NCBI GenBank assembly: GCA_016287755.1
Contig: JAEEWT010000012.1
Location: 1-64,000 of the forward strand
From: Prevotella sp.
GTDB lineage: Bacteria > Bacteroidota > Bacteroidia > Bacteroidales > Bacteroidaceae
DNA: 64,000 nt
Direction: 5' to 3'
The position numbers were made by a program, and so were the translations under genes. The notes below the pieces were generated by a model, which was not told where the DNA came from, did no database searches, and was given only the letters and a program-made list of their open reading frames with translations. Below are positions 52,346 through 60,838 of this stretch, piece by piece; position 1 is the first letter of the stretch; each line of letters opens with the position of its first letter.

Positions 52346-54120
52346 ACAAGAAAACCATCATCACCGCACTGCTCGCCCTCGTCGCAATGGCTGGGCAGGC
52401 AAAAAAGACTATCGTTTGGGAAAACCCATCTGTTGCCTATTCAGCTATTCCGTATTTTGAAATCCAGAAGGTGGAAATGACAAAGGAAAAGACTGCCATG
52501 TATGTTAGGATGGAGCTCTTTCCAGGTTTTCGCTTCCGAATCAGCGAAAACAGTTATCTGGAAACAAATGGGAAACACTATGGCATCGTTGGAAGCGACA
52601 GCATACCTTTAGGAGGAGATTACATTGTTTTGGATGACACTGGAAGGAAAGACTTCGTCCTCTATTTCAAACCCTTGCCTTTGGACACGAAGGAATTTGA
52701 CTTCTTGGAAGGTTTGGCGAAAGGCGACTACAAGGTGTTTGGCATCCACGACAAGGACTACACGATTCCTCCCGCTTCCGTGCCGACAGAATACATGGCC
52801 GATGATGACGGGGAAGGATTGGCGGAACTGAAGTTCGATGCTACACCAGCCACCATTCATTTCAAGTCGTTGAACTATCGTAAGGGAATGAACACGGAGA
52901 TTCAAGTGCAATATGTTGATTTGAAGAATCCTGCAAAGCCTATGGATATCTACACGACTCTGAATGATGATGGTGAAGCCAGTCTTAGTCTCCCTATCTG
53001 CCTGTCTCAAATTGTGTGGATCAATATCGTTAACATTCCATGGAGTTCAATGAGTTGTGTATATCTTTCACCAGGTAAGGAGGTGACCGTCCTTGTTGAT
53101 ATGCTGCACGATGACAGCAGGGCCAATAGCAAGATTGTAGGTGCCAAAGGCTATTACGCCAAGTTTGGCAAAGATTGGCTTCAGTCTGCTTTTGACGAGG
53201 AAACAGAAAATGGTCCTCAGAAACCTACCATTAAAAAGGAAGACATTCACGATGTGCAGGCGTTGATAAGATATTGTGATGAAGAACGGGAGAACTACGA
53301 CAAATGGGTAAAGAACTCAAACTATTGCAAGGCAATCAAAGATTATTTGATACAATTCGCATACTCCCCGTTATTTATGTTTGAAGGCGAACAAGACTCC
53401 CTATCCAAAACAAAGGAATTTACTGACTATGTGCTTCAGAATTACACAGGGAATCTATACAAGAAGAATATCGTTTTCAACAATGAATTCCCAAGAGCCA
53501 GCAAATACTATACAATGACTGAAGCACGAGGATTCAATGCCGACCTTGCCCGCTATTGTTACTATCTGCCACAGGTGCTTGACTCCAAACAATTAGTGAA
53601 ACCACTCATCGAGGACAAGAATCTTTCTGACCTCTACGACAAATATGTGGCAGAATATCAACAGACCACTGCTGCCAACAAGCAAGGACTGGCCGATAAC
53701 ATTCACTACCTCGACATGACGGACGTGGCTCCAGAAAACACGCTGCAAACTATCCTCGATAAATATAAGGGTAAGACCATTCTCATCGACATCTGGGCTA
53801 CTTGGTGCGGTCCATGTAAATTTGGGCATGAGAAGATGAAACCGCTCAAAGAAGAACTGAGCGACAAGGACATCGTATATGTCTATCTCACCTCGCCTAC
53901 TTCGAATTTTGAGGAATGGAAAAAATACATTGCTGACATTTCTGGCGAGCATTATTTCCTGACCGAAGATCAGTTGGGGGCCATTTTCAAGCAACTGCAG
54001 GGTACTGGCTATCCCACCTATGCCATCTACACCCGCAACGGAGAAAAAAACATATCATTCTCTGGTTTCAACCTTGACACAATCAGGGAAGCATTGGAGA
54101 AAGCACTTGACAACCAATAG
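52342..54120 (+). CDS. Large thioredoxin-fold envelope protein (592 aa)
   Basis: A signal peptide MNKKTIITALLALVAMAGQA precedes a long N-terminal region of unknown fold (about 22-450) and a C-terminal TlpA-type thioredoxin domain with WATWCGPCKFG. The thioredoxin part is clearly paralogous to that of the protein at 55381 (shared APENTLQTILDKYKGK and DGxHYYLTE-like segments). The N-terminal region may bind a specific client. It overlaps the previous gene by 4 nt and precedes the protease-like gene by 8 nt, so this is one operon. Confidence 0.82.
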   Translation: MNKKTIITALLALVAMAGQAKKTIVWENPSVAYSAIPYFEIQKVEMTKEKTAMYVRMELFPGFRFRISENSYLETNGKHYGIVGSDSIPLGGDYIVLDDTGRKDFVLYFKPLPLDTKEFDFLEGLAKGDYKVFGIHDKDYTIPPASVPTEYMADDDGEGLAELKFDATPATIHFKSLNYRKGMNTEIQVQYVDLKNPAKPMDIYTTLNDDGEASLSLPICLSQIVWINIVNIPWSSMSCVYLSPGKEVTVLVDMLHDDSRANSKIVGAKGYYAKFGKDWLQSAFDEETENGPQKPTIKKEDIHDVQALIRYCDEERENYDKWVKNSNYCKAIKDYLIQFAYSPLFMFEGEQDSLSKTKEFTDYVLQNYTGNLYKKNIVFNNEFPRASKYYTMTEARGFNADLARYCYYLPQVLDSKQLVKPLIEDKNLSDLYDKYVAEYQQTTAANKQGLADNIHYLDMTDVAPENTLQTILDKYKGKTILIDIWATWCGPCKFGHEKMKPLKEELSDKDIVYVYLTSPTSNFEEWKKYIADISGEHYFLTEDQLGAIFKQLQGTGYPTYAIYTRNGEKNISFSGFNLDTIREALEKALDNQ

Positions 54121-54128
54121 AACGAACA

Positions 54129-55367
54129 ATGAACAGGAAATCCATCATCACCACATTGCTCGCCCTCATCTGGGTGACGGGCTGGGCACAAGACGTGAAC
54201 ATGTGTCAACGAATTGCTGAGCGCATTCTGACTGCAGCACAGAATCATAAGCCTGATGGCATTGATGAACTATTGGCACCCGACTTCCATTTCAATAACA
54301 TCAAACAGCCACTGGCCGCTAAAGTGCTGAAACAGGTTATTGTACAAATGCCTCCTATGACGAGTTGGGAACTGGCGGGCACAGAACAGGACAGCACAGG
54401 TCTGACACTACGTTACATCATTACGAAGCCCGACAAAACTACCTCGGAGGCAACAATCCTTTTTAGTGGCGACAACTTGGCGCTTGAAGCCAATTTGCTG
54501 CCAGGAAAAGTCTCGATTCAAAAAGGGAACCCCACGGCTAAAGCACAGCCCGAAGTAAGCATGGTACGCGTTCCCATACATCGCCATGGAGGGCTACCTA
54601 TCGTGACCGTCACCATCGATGGTCAACCATGCAACATGTTCTTCGATACCGGTGCTCCTGGCGTTATTCTCAACAGTAAGTATTTCGACCACAACATTGA
54701 TGGAGAAGTGATGGGAAGCGGAGGCCGAGGTGCCGTCGGCACAGGTTCTGTCAGCGGTATGCACCATGTGAAAACGATGGACATGGGCGGCGTTACGCTC
54801 AGCGAGACGGACATCATGACATCAGACTTGAGCAATCTGGAGTCCGTCGGCGTAGCGGTGCATGGCATCTTGGGGCAGAGTTACTACAAGGATTTTGATG
54901 TGCTATTTGACTTCAAGGACAGCGAGATAGTGCTGCTAAGCCCAGATACCACCTGCCAATGGCTATTGAACGAGGGCTACCACTGCCAGACGGTGAAAGG
55001 CGTGAAGAAAGGTCATCTGCTGACCTTCGACTGCCAAGTTGGTGGCGTGCCCGTTGTGCTTGCTTTCGACAGTGGAGCAGAAAGCAACTTGCTCGCCAGT
55101 GATTGGCCCCAACTGCATACGTCCACAGTTAAGGGCATCAAGAAAGCCCACCTCACGGGCTATGGTGACGGACGGGCATCGATCACAAAGGGCAAGACCA
55201 TCCTTACACTCGGAGGACGCACGTTCAAGAAACTGCAAACAGCTTTCTCCGACGTGTCTCATCTAAAAGAGAGCAAAGGCATAGATGGCCTCTTTGGTTG
55301 CGAGGTACTTGCCAAGCAAAAGTTGCTAATCTCTTACAAACGCCAAGAACTGCTAATGATTGATTAA
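54129..55367 (+). CDS. Secreted retropepsin-like aspartic protease (412 aa)
   Basis: A signal peptide (ending VTGWAQ) is followed by a small domain (about 22-140) and two lobes each bearing an aspartyl-protease motif: Asp173 in MFFDTGAPG and Asp314 in LAFDSGAES, with hydrophobic-Gly motifs HGILGQ and GIDGLFGCEVL. Two lobes in one chain suggest a pepsin-like single-chain enzyme built from retropepsin-type halves. It would act in the periplasm or at the surface; its target is unknown. Its neighbours are thioredoxin-fold proteins, hinting at quality control of envelope proteins. Confidence 0.83.
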   Translation: MNRKSIITTLLALIWVTGWAQDVNMCQRIAERILTAAQNHKPDGIDELLAPDFHFNNIKQPLAAKVLKQVIVQMPPMTSWELAGTEQDSTGLTLRYIITKPDKTTSEATILFSGDNLALEANLLPGKVSIQKGNPTAKAQPEVSMVRVPIHRHGGLPIVTVTIDGQPCNMFFDTGAPGVILNSKYFDHNIDGEVMGSGGRGAVGTGSVSGMHHVKTMDMGGVTLSETDIMTSDLSNLESVGVAVHGILGQSYYKDFDVLFDFKDSEIVLLSPDTTCQWLLNEGYHCQTVKGVKKGHLLTFDCQVGGVPVVLAFDSGAESNLLASDWPQLHTSTVKGIKKAHLTGYGDGRASITKGKTILTLGGRTFKKLQTAFSDVSHLKESKGIDGLFGCEVLAKQKLLISYKRQELLMID

Positions 55368-55380
55368 AAGCGCAAGTAAT

Positions 55381-56505
55381 ATGAACAAGAAAACTATCAT
55401 TACTTCACTTCTCGCCCTCGTCGCATTGGCGGGGCAAGCACAAACAAAGACAGCCACTGTCACTGGTTATTCACCCGCACTGAAAGACGGCACGTTGGTG
55501 TTTGCCAGTACTGGTAGTAGTGCAACTGTCGTAGATACTGTTCAAAGCGGACGGTTCGCCTATACTCTGCCCGTTGAGGGATTCACCGAGAGCAGCCTCT
55601 CTTTCATTGGCGAAGGCTGTCCCAATATGTACTTGGAAATCTTTCTGAAACCAGGCGTAACTGTGAAAGTGACAGGTACTGACCTTTTCGTACCCTTATG
55701 GAAGGTGGAGAGCCCGATACCTGAACAGCTAACACAAAACCGTATATCAGAGCATTGCCGCGACGTGCTGAAAGAAAGAATGCAGATGGACTTGACTAAT
55801 GCGTCTCGGGAGAAAAAAGACTCCGTTATGATAAAATGGATGAAACAGCAGATGGACATCTTACCCTCACTGACTGTAGATGCTGCTACAATCCGTACAC
55901 TATGGCTCATATCCGAAACGACAATGAGAAGGAAAGACTTCCCACACATGGATCAGTTGAAAGAGGTGGAAAAATCTATCTCAGCCCGTGCACCAAAAGG
56001 ATTTGAAGTCCAGTTGGCAGAGATTCATTCCTATGTCTATGCGAAGGATGAGCAGCAGATAGCCGGGGAATTGGCCAGCCATGAGAGCGTGTTCTTTAAG
56101 AGATACGATGACGTGGCCCCAGAGGACATCCTCCAGACCATCCTCGACAATTATAAGGGCAAGGCCGTGCTCATCGACATGTGGGCCACATGGTGTGGAC
56201 CATGTCGGGCTGGGCACAAGGCTATGGCACCTATTAAGAATGACCTTAAGGACAAGAACATCCAGTTTGTCTATATCACCTCGCCCTCGTCACCTCCAAC
56301 CACTTGGCAGGAAATGATCAAGGATATTGACGGTGATCATTATTACCTAACGGAGGAACAAAACCACTACATCCTCAATCACTTCGAGTCAGAAGGCATC
56401 CCCACATACGCCATCTATAACACCAAGGGCGAACAGACCTACAAAAGCATCGGTTTCCCTGGCTTAGACACCATTAAGAATGAAATAGATAAAGCGCAGA
56501 AATAA
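55381..56505 (+). CDS. TlpA-like thiol-disulfide protein (374 aa)
   Basis: The signal peptide MNKKTIITSLLALVALAGQAQ nearly repeats that of the protein at 52342. An N-terminal DUF4369-like region (about 25-220) is followed by a thioredoxin domain with WATWCGPCRAG. The start at 55381 is chosen because the longer frame from 55360 overlaps the protease gene and puts charged residues before the signal. It closes the cluster of four envelope genes. Confidence 0.87.
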   Translation: MNKKTIITSLLALVALAGQAQTKTATVTGYSPALKDGTLVFASTGSSATVVDTVQSGRFAYTLPVEGFTESSLSFIGEGCPNMYLEIFLKPGVTVKVTGTDLFVPLWKVESPIPEQLTQNRISEHCRDVLKERMQMDLTNASREKKDSVMIKWMKQQMDILPSLTVDAATIRTLWLISETTMRRKDFPHMDQLKEVEKSISARAPKGFEVQLAEIHSYVYAKDEQQIAGELASHESVFFKRYDDVAPEDILQTILDNYKGKAVLIDMWATWCGPCRAGHKAMAPIKNDLKDKNIQFVYITSPSSPPTTWQEMIKDIDGDHYYLTEEQNHYILNHFESEGIPTYAIYNTKGEQTYKSIGFPGLDTIKNEIDKAQK

Positions 56506-56564
56506 GCATTGATACACTTTGGGGGGTAATAAACTATGTATAATAAAGAAAATACGCAGAATGT

Positions 56565-56595
56565 TTTGTCAGTTCAGAAATTTGTTGTACCTTTG
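56565..56595 (+). promoter_or_regulatory. Promoter of rplS
   Basis: TTTG (56565-56568), 19 bp, TACCTTTG (56588-56595). The leader is about 85 nt. Confidence 0.8.
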
Positions 56596-56685
56596 CACCG
56601 CTTTTTCGACGTAACCGATGGAAGGAAGAAGAGTTGCCTGTCTATGTTGCGCGAAACTTATTAAGAATCAAACGATTTCAAAACA

Positions 56686-57057
56686 ATGGATTTAATTAAA
56701 GTTGCTGAAGAAGCATTTGCAACCGGTAAGCAGCACCCCGATTTCAAGGCAGGTGACACAGTAACCGTTGCTTACAAGATCATCGAGGGTAACAAAGAGC
56801 GTATCCAGCTCTACCGCGGTGTGGTCATTAAGATTTGCGGTCATGGTGAGAAGAAGCGTTTCACTGTTCGTAAGATGTCAGGTACTGTTGGTGTAGAGCG
56901 TATCTTCCCCATCGAGAGTCCGAACATCGAGAGCATCGAGGTTAACAAGATCGGTAAGGTACGTCGTGCCAAGCTGTACTACCTGCGCAAGCTCACTGGT
57001 AAGAAGGCTCGTATTGCTGAGAAGCGTACTCCGATTGCCGCAGAGAAAAAGGACTAA
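56686..57057 (+). CDS. rplS: Ribosomal protein L19 (123 aa)
   Basis: A large-subunit ribosomal protein at the interface with the small subunit. Family features: [54 protein letters not shown] and [20 protein letters not shown]. Length is typical. It is transcribed alone from a consensus promoter and ended by a shared terminator. The usual trmD/rimM neighbours are absent, as is common in this phylum. Confidence 0.97.
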   Translation: MDLIKVAEEAFATGKQHPDFKAGDTVTVAYKIIEGNKERIQLYRGVVIKICGHGEKKRFTVRKMSGTVGVERIFPIESPNIESIEVNKIGKVRRAKLYYLRKLTGKKARIAEKRTPIAAEKKD

Positions 57058-57080
57058 TCCTTTTGAAGAGAGAAATAAAA

Positions 57081-57107
57081 AAGAGACTCATACGAGTCTC
57101 TTTTTTT
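57081..57107. terminator. Bidirectional terminator between rplS and the CapA-like gene
   Basis: AAGAGACTC pairs with GAGTCTCTT around ATAC, with A-run on one side and T7 on the other. Confidence 0.88.
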
Positions 57108-57113
57108 GTGGCT

Positions 57114-58253
57114 TTATTTTAGGATGATGTTTCCTTTGTTGTCGATGCGTGCCATGCTTTGTGGAACATCAGCATCGCTGAGCATCTTCATCTGTCGCGG
57201 AACGGCATTCGTCTCATCCTTCCGCGGACCGAGACCGCGCTGCTGGATAAATGAATGGATCTTACCACCCAGGAACCGTCCGTCGTTACCAATCTGGATG
57301 GTCACCACCGGCGCATAGCCCGAGATACCCTTCAGACTGATGCCATAGGGTGTGCAGAAGTTCCCCAGACTATAGGCAATGAACCTTCCTTGGTACACCT
57401 CCACGCAGCGCACCACATGCGGTCCGTGACCATACACCACATCAGCACCATTGTCAATACAGAAATGTGCGAACTCCCGCAGTGAGCCGCGATCCTCGTT
57501 GAGGAAGATCTCACGACCTTGTGGCAGATGACTATACGACTGTCCTTCTGCACCGCCATGGAAAGACACCACGACGATATCCGACTGTTGCCGCAACTCA
57601 TCTATCACGTCCTTCACCAACGACAGGTCGTTATGCTTCATGGTATAGCCGTTATGACCGAAGGCACAAAGACCATAGCGCACACCATTGCGTTCCACCA
57701 CAGCACTCCTCACCCTTCCGGCAATACCAGAAAAGCGGATATCCTGTTCTTTCAGACAACGTTCCGTTGACTCGATACCCTCCGTACCGAAATCGTTGGC
57801 GTGGTTATTTGCCATGCTCAGGAAATCATAGCCAGCATCCTTCAAAAGCGGAGCGAAGCGAGTAGGCATACGGAAAGCATAACTCACGTTCGACACCTTC
57901 TTCGTACTCTGTCCACCATCGCATAACGCTCCTTCGAGGTTTCCCACGGCCAGGTCGGCGTTCACCAGTAGATCCTTCACGTCACGGAAGAGGTTCTTTC
58001 CATCGTTGGCTGGAAGCATCACCGAAGGAAAGGTTGTTCCCATCATGATGTCGCCTGTCATGGCAATGGTCAACGTGTCGGGCATCACCTTTTCTGGTTC
58101 TGCAACCTCTACGACAGTCGAGGCCACGGTATCAGTTGTCACGGGGACATAGACAGACGATGCTGGCATTTGTTTGCCAGCATCCTGTGTGGGAGAGCAG
58201 GCCAGTAAATATCCTGCTACAAATAAAAAAAAGTTGATTCTCATATATCTCAT
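57114..58253 (-). CDS. CapA/PgsA-family lipoprotein (379 aa)
   Basis: A lipoprotein (lipobox LLAC) with the CapA metallophosphatase-like fold. Motifs: MTGDIMMG, AVGNLEGALCDGG, LSMANNHANDFG, VVSFHGGAEGQ and VVYGHGPHVV. The family is named for poly-gamma-glutamate capsule synthesis, but most members away from capsule genes have unknown phosphatase-like roles at the envelope. The start codon overlaps the stop of the NlpC/P60 gene (TGATG), suggesting coupled translation and a shared role in wall metabolism. Confidence 0.87.
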   Translation of the reverse strand: MRYMRINFFLFVAGYLLACSPTQDAGKQMPASSVYVPVTTDTVASTVVEVAEPEKVMPDTLTIAMTGDIMMGTTFPSVMLPANDGKNLFRDVKDLLVNADLAVGNLEGALCDGGQSTKKVSNVSYAFRMPTRFAPLLKDAGYDFLSMANNHANDFGTEGIESTERCLKEQDIRFSGIAGRVRSAVVERNGVRYGLCAFGHNGYTMKHNDLSLVKDVIDELRQQSDIVVVSFHGGAEGQSYSHLPQGREIFLNEDRGSLREFAHFCIDNGADVVYGHGPHVVRCVEVYQGRFIAYSLGNFCTPYGISLKGISGYAPVVTIQIGNDGRFLGGKIHSFIQQRGLGPRKDETNAVPRQMKMLSDADVPQSMARIDNKGNIILK

Positions 58254-58825
58254 CAGTTCACACGGCGTGCTCCAACATACCTGCGAGAGTAATAGCCATC
58301 ACGGGAATTGCTGACCTTCACGCCACTTGAACTACTGGCATGAATGAAATCAAAGGAACCCGTAGCAGGATCTACATCGACCACAATACCGACATGTCCC
58401 ACTCCACGTCCGCTATTAGGACTGGTGAAGAACACCAGGTCACCTGTCTGGAGCTCATCTTTACGAATCGGGGTATTCCTGGCATACTGATCGCGAGAGG
58501 AGGCACCGATGGATTTGTTCATCATCTTGCTATAGACGTAGCTGGTGAAACCGGAGCAGTCGAAAGCCGACGGACCCTTCGCACCACTACGGTAACGGGC
58601 TCCGATGTGCTTGAAAGCCTCATCCATCAGATTATCAATAGCTGCATAGTTGTCCTGGTAGATATAATCCTCTCCTGAATAGAGAAAATCATAATTATCT
58701 ATTTCCTGATATCTTTGCTCGGTCTGAGGGGCAGCCTTCTTGGCAGTCTTCTTCCTTTTGGCTGACGAAGGAGCCAAAGAAGAAACCAATAACAGTACCA
58801 CGCAAAGAATAATTTTCTTACTCAT
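58253..58825 (-). CDS. NlpC/P60 cell-wall hydrolase (190 aa)
   Basis: A signal peptide (residues 1-22) and a Lys-rich linker precede the NlpC/P60 domain. Catalytic residues are Cys90 (AFDCSGF), His144 (VGHVGIVVD) and His162 (FIHAS). These enzymes cut peptide stems of peptidoglycan, usually after D-Glu. The gene leads a two-gene operon with the CapA-like gene; a -7 element TACCTTTG lies at 58934-58941 on the minus strand. Confidence 0.92.
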   Translation of the reverse strand: MSKKIILCVVLLLVSSLAPSSAKRKKTAKKAAPQTEQRYQEIDNYDFLYSGEDYIYQDNYAAIDNLMDEAFKHIGARYRSGAKGPSAFDCSGFTSYVYSKMMNKSIGASSRDQYARNTPIRKDELQTGDLVFFTSPNSGRGVGHVGIVVDVDPATGSFDFIHASSSSGVKVSNSRDGYYSRRYVGARRVN

Positions 58826-58933
58826 TATTATTTAGGTTAGATAACTGGAACGATCATGGAGATTTTCTCCTGTTCCAACGGGAAGTTACAGAAATCAGGC
58901 ATCTAAGCAATGCCCCTCTGAACTTTACGATTG

Positions 58934-58941
58934 CAAAGGTA
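58934..58941 (-). promoter_or_regulatory. -7 promoter element of the NlpC/P60-CapA operon
   Basis: TACCTTTG on the minus strand, followed by C, about 110 bp before the start codon. Confidence 0.55.
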
Positions 58942-59169
58942 ATAAAAAAAGGTGGGGCATAAAAGTGGGTTTACATCTTTTTGGATATACCCAAATGTCG
59001 GTTTTCGTCACCCATATTTCTCTTTTCTTACAATATAATAGGCAGTTAGCGGATATGTTTCACGTAAAAGGGTAACTGTGCGCGTTCACGTTTTTTAATA
59101 CCCTTTTTATTCAACATTTAACATTTCAAGAAAATCTTCGCGTTGTTTCACGCAATTACACCTATTTTC

Positions 59170-59325
59170 TTACCTTTGACTTCGTCGAACTTACTTCCGT
59201 TCGGAAAAAACAAATATATTAGGACCTTCGGTCTCTTTTGTAGCATCTCAACAAATGAAATGCAAGCATTTCTTTGTTTTGCTGCAACAAAAATTTGTTT
59301 TTTCGCTCACTTAATCGTAACTTTG
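59170..59325 (+). repeat. Promoter-bearing intergenic repeat, AICAR transformylase copy
   Basis: TTACCTTTGACTTCGTCGAA, then CTTCCGTTCGGAAAAAACAA (59193-59212), and later TTTTCGCTCACTTAATCG and TAACTTTGCACC. The last elements are the same as at 34434-34458. Confidence 0.7.
59294..59325 (+). promoter_or_regulatory. Promoter of the AICAR transformylase gene
   Basis: TTTG (59294-59297), 20 bp, TAACTTTG (59318-59325), 28 bp before the start codon. Confidence 0.78.
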
Positions 59326-59353
59326 CACCCAAATTCATATCCCAATAGAAAAG

Positions 59354-60538
59354 ATGAAAGAGTTAGCACTGAAGTACGGATGTAATCCCAACCAAAAACC
59401 TTCACGTATTTTCATGACGGAAGGAGAATTACCCCTCGAAGTATTAAACGGTCGTCCCGGCTACATCAATTTCCTGGATGCGCTGAACAGCTGGCAGCTT
59501 GTCAAGGAGATGAAGGCTGCTACCGGTCTGCCATCAGCCGCCAGCTTCAAGCACGTGTCACCTGCAGGTGCTGCCGTAGGACTTCCCCTGAGCGATACCC
59601 TGAAGAAGATCTATTTCGTTGATGACATCAAAGGACTGGATGAGTCGGCTATTGCTTGTGCCTATGCTCGTGCCCGTGGTGCCGACCGTATGAGCTCCTA
59701 TGGTGATTTCGTTGCTTTGTCGGATACCTGTGATGCCGTTACCGCCACGTTGTTGAAGCGTGAGGTTTCCGACGGTGTGATTGCCCCCGGTTATACTGAA
59801 GAGGCTTTGCAGATTCTCCGCGAGAAGCGCAAGGGAACCTATAACGTGATTCAGATCGACCCCAACTATGTGCCTGAGCCCGTAGAGCGCAAGCAGGTGT
59901 TCGGCATCACCTTCGAGCAGGGACGTAATGAGATCAAGCTGGATGATCCCGCTTTGTTCGAGAACATCCCCACTGAGAACAAGGTATTCCCTGCTGATGC
60001 CAAACGCGACCTGATCATTGCGCTCATCACCCTGAAATATACACAGAGTAACTCTGTCTGCTATGTCAAGGACGGACAAGCCATCGGTATTGGTGCCGGT
60101 CAGCAGAGCCGTATCCACTGTACCCGTCTGGCAGGTAACAAGGCTGATATCTGGTGGCTTCGTCAGCATCCGAAGGTGATGGCGCTGCCGTTCATCGACG
60201 GGATCCGCAGGGCTGACCGTGACAACACCATCGACATCTATATCTCTGACGACCATGATGATGTATTGGCAGAAGGCGAATGGCAGAAGTTCTTCAAGGA
60301 AAAGCCCGAGGTGCTTACCCGTGAGGAAAAGAAAGCATGGATTGCACAGAACACAAAGGTATCCTTGGGTTCTGATGCGTTCTTCCCCTTCGGCGACAAT
60401 GTGGAGCGTGCTCATAAGAGCGGTGTGGAGTATATCGCACAAGCCGGTGGTTCAGTTCGCGATGATCATGTCATCATGACTTGCGACAAATATGGCATTG
60501 CCATGACTTTCACGGGCGTTCGCTTGTTCCACCACTAA
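59354..60538 (+). CDS. purH: AICAR transformylase, stand-alone (394 aa)
   Basis: The folate-dependent enzyme that formylates AICAR to FAICAR, normally the C-terminal part of PurH. Motifs: LKYGCNPNQKPSRIF, SFKHVSPAGAAVG (with the catalytic Lys-His pair), GDFVALSD, NSVCYVKDGQAIGIGAGQQS and SDAFFPFGDNVERA. There is no IMP cyclohydrolase domain; that activity is the 199-aa protein at 32649-33248. The start matches the family opening. It has its own promoter with an upstream repeat. Free-standing enzymes of this length exist in other anaerobes, so this is probably a complete enzyme and not a fragment. Confidence 0.93.
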   Translation: MKELALKYGCNPNQKPSRIFMTEGELPLEVLNGRPGYINFLDALNSWQLVKEMKAATGLPSAASFKHVSPAGAAVGLPLSDTLKKIYFVDDIKGLDESAIACAYARARGADRMSSYGDFVALSDTCDAVTATLLKREVSDGVIAPGYTEEALQILREKRKGTYNVIQIDPNYVPEPVERKQVFGITFEQGRNEIKLDDPALFENIPTENKVFPADAKRDLIIALITLKYTQSNSVCYVKDGQAIGIGAGQQSRIHCTRLAGNKADIWWLRQHPKVMALPFIDGIRRADRDNTIDIYISDDHDDVLAEGEWQKFFKEKPEVLTREEKKAWIAQNTKVSLGSDAFFPFGDNVERAHKSGVEYIAQAGGSVRDDHVIMTCDKYGIAMTFTGVRLFHH

Positions 60539-60540
60539 AC

Positions 60541-60595
60541 AAATTGAAAATTGAAAGTTGAAAATTGAAAGTCAACGAAGTTAAAATTGAGAATT
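60541..60595 (+). repeat. AATTGAAA-type intergenic repeat
   Basis: AATTGAAAATTGAAAGTTGA units between the transformylase gene and the small basic gene; same family as 23988-24021 and 25143-25175. Confidence 0.7.
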
Positions 60596-60596
60596 C

Positions 60597-60803
60597 ATGA
60601 GTCAAGAAGACGATTTTCAAAGCATTCTGGAGAACGGGATTTCTTTTGGCAAAGGCGGTCAGAAGAAAAGTTCCGACGATGGCAAGGTGAAGACCAAGGC
60701 CAAGAAAAAGAAGTATGTGACTGGTGCCCATGGCAGTGGCTCAGCGATGCAGAAAGCCAAATATCGTCAGCAACGTAATAACAGACATAAGGGGAAGAGA
60801 TAG
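60597..60803 (+). CDS. Small basic protein (68 aa)
   Basis: Unknown function. The first third is acidic (MSQEDDFQSILENG) and the rest strongly basic (KTKAKKKKYVTGAHGSGSAM, then QRNNRHKGKR), as in proteins that touch RNA or ribosomes. No signal or membrane segment is seen. Its stop codon lies in the loop of the terminator that follows, so the gene and terminator have evolved as a unit, which supports a real gene. The overlapping frame at 60587-60778 is less likely. Confidence 0.6.
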   Translation: MSQEDDFQSILENGISFGKGGQKKSSDDGKVKTKAKKKKYVTGAHGSGSAMQKAKYRQQRNNRHKGKR

Positions 60804-60820
60804 CTCTTCCCCTTTTTTGT
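60789..60820. terminator. Terminator overlapping the end of the small basic gene
   Basis: AAGGGGAAGAG pairs with CTCTTCCCCTT around ATAG, followed by T6. The TAG stop is at 60801-60803 in the loop. It may also serve obgE on the other strand. Confidence 0.85.
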
Positions 60821-60838
60821 ATTTCTCAACGAAATCCT

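Larger units (their letters stand above)
58826..59353. other. Divergent spacer between the NlpC/P60 gene and the AICAR transformylase gene
   Basis: No gene is seen. It holds a minus-strand -7 element (58934-58941), an inverted pair AAAGGGTA/TACCCTTT (from 59073 to about 59105), and the promoter-bearing repeat at 59170-59325. Confidence 0.6.

Noticed and set aside
59558..60442. 294-codon open frame antisense to the AICAR transformylase
   Set aside because: The sense frame has full enzyme motifs; the antisense one shows none.
60587..60778. Alternative frame to the small basic gene
   Set aside because: It overlaps the 60597-60803 frame, which has a more protein-like composition and ends at the terminator.
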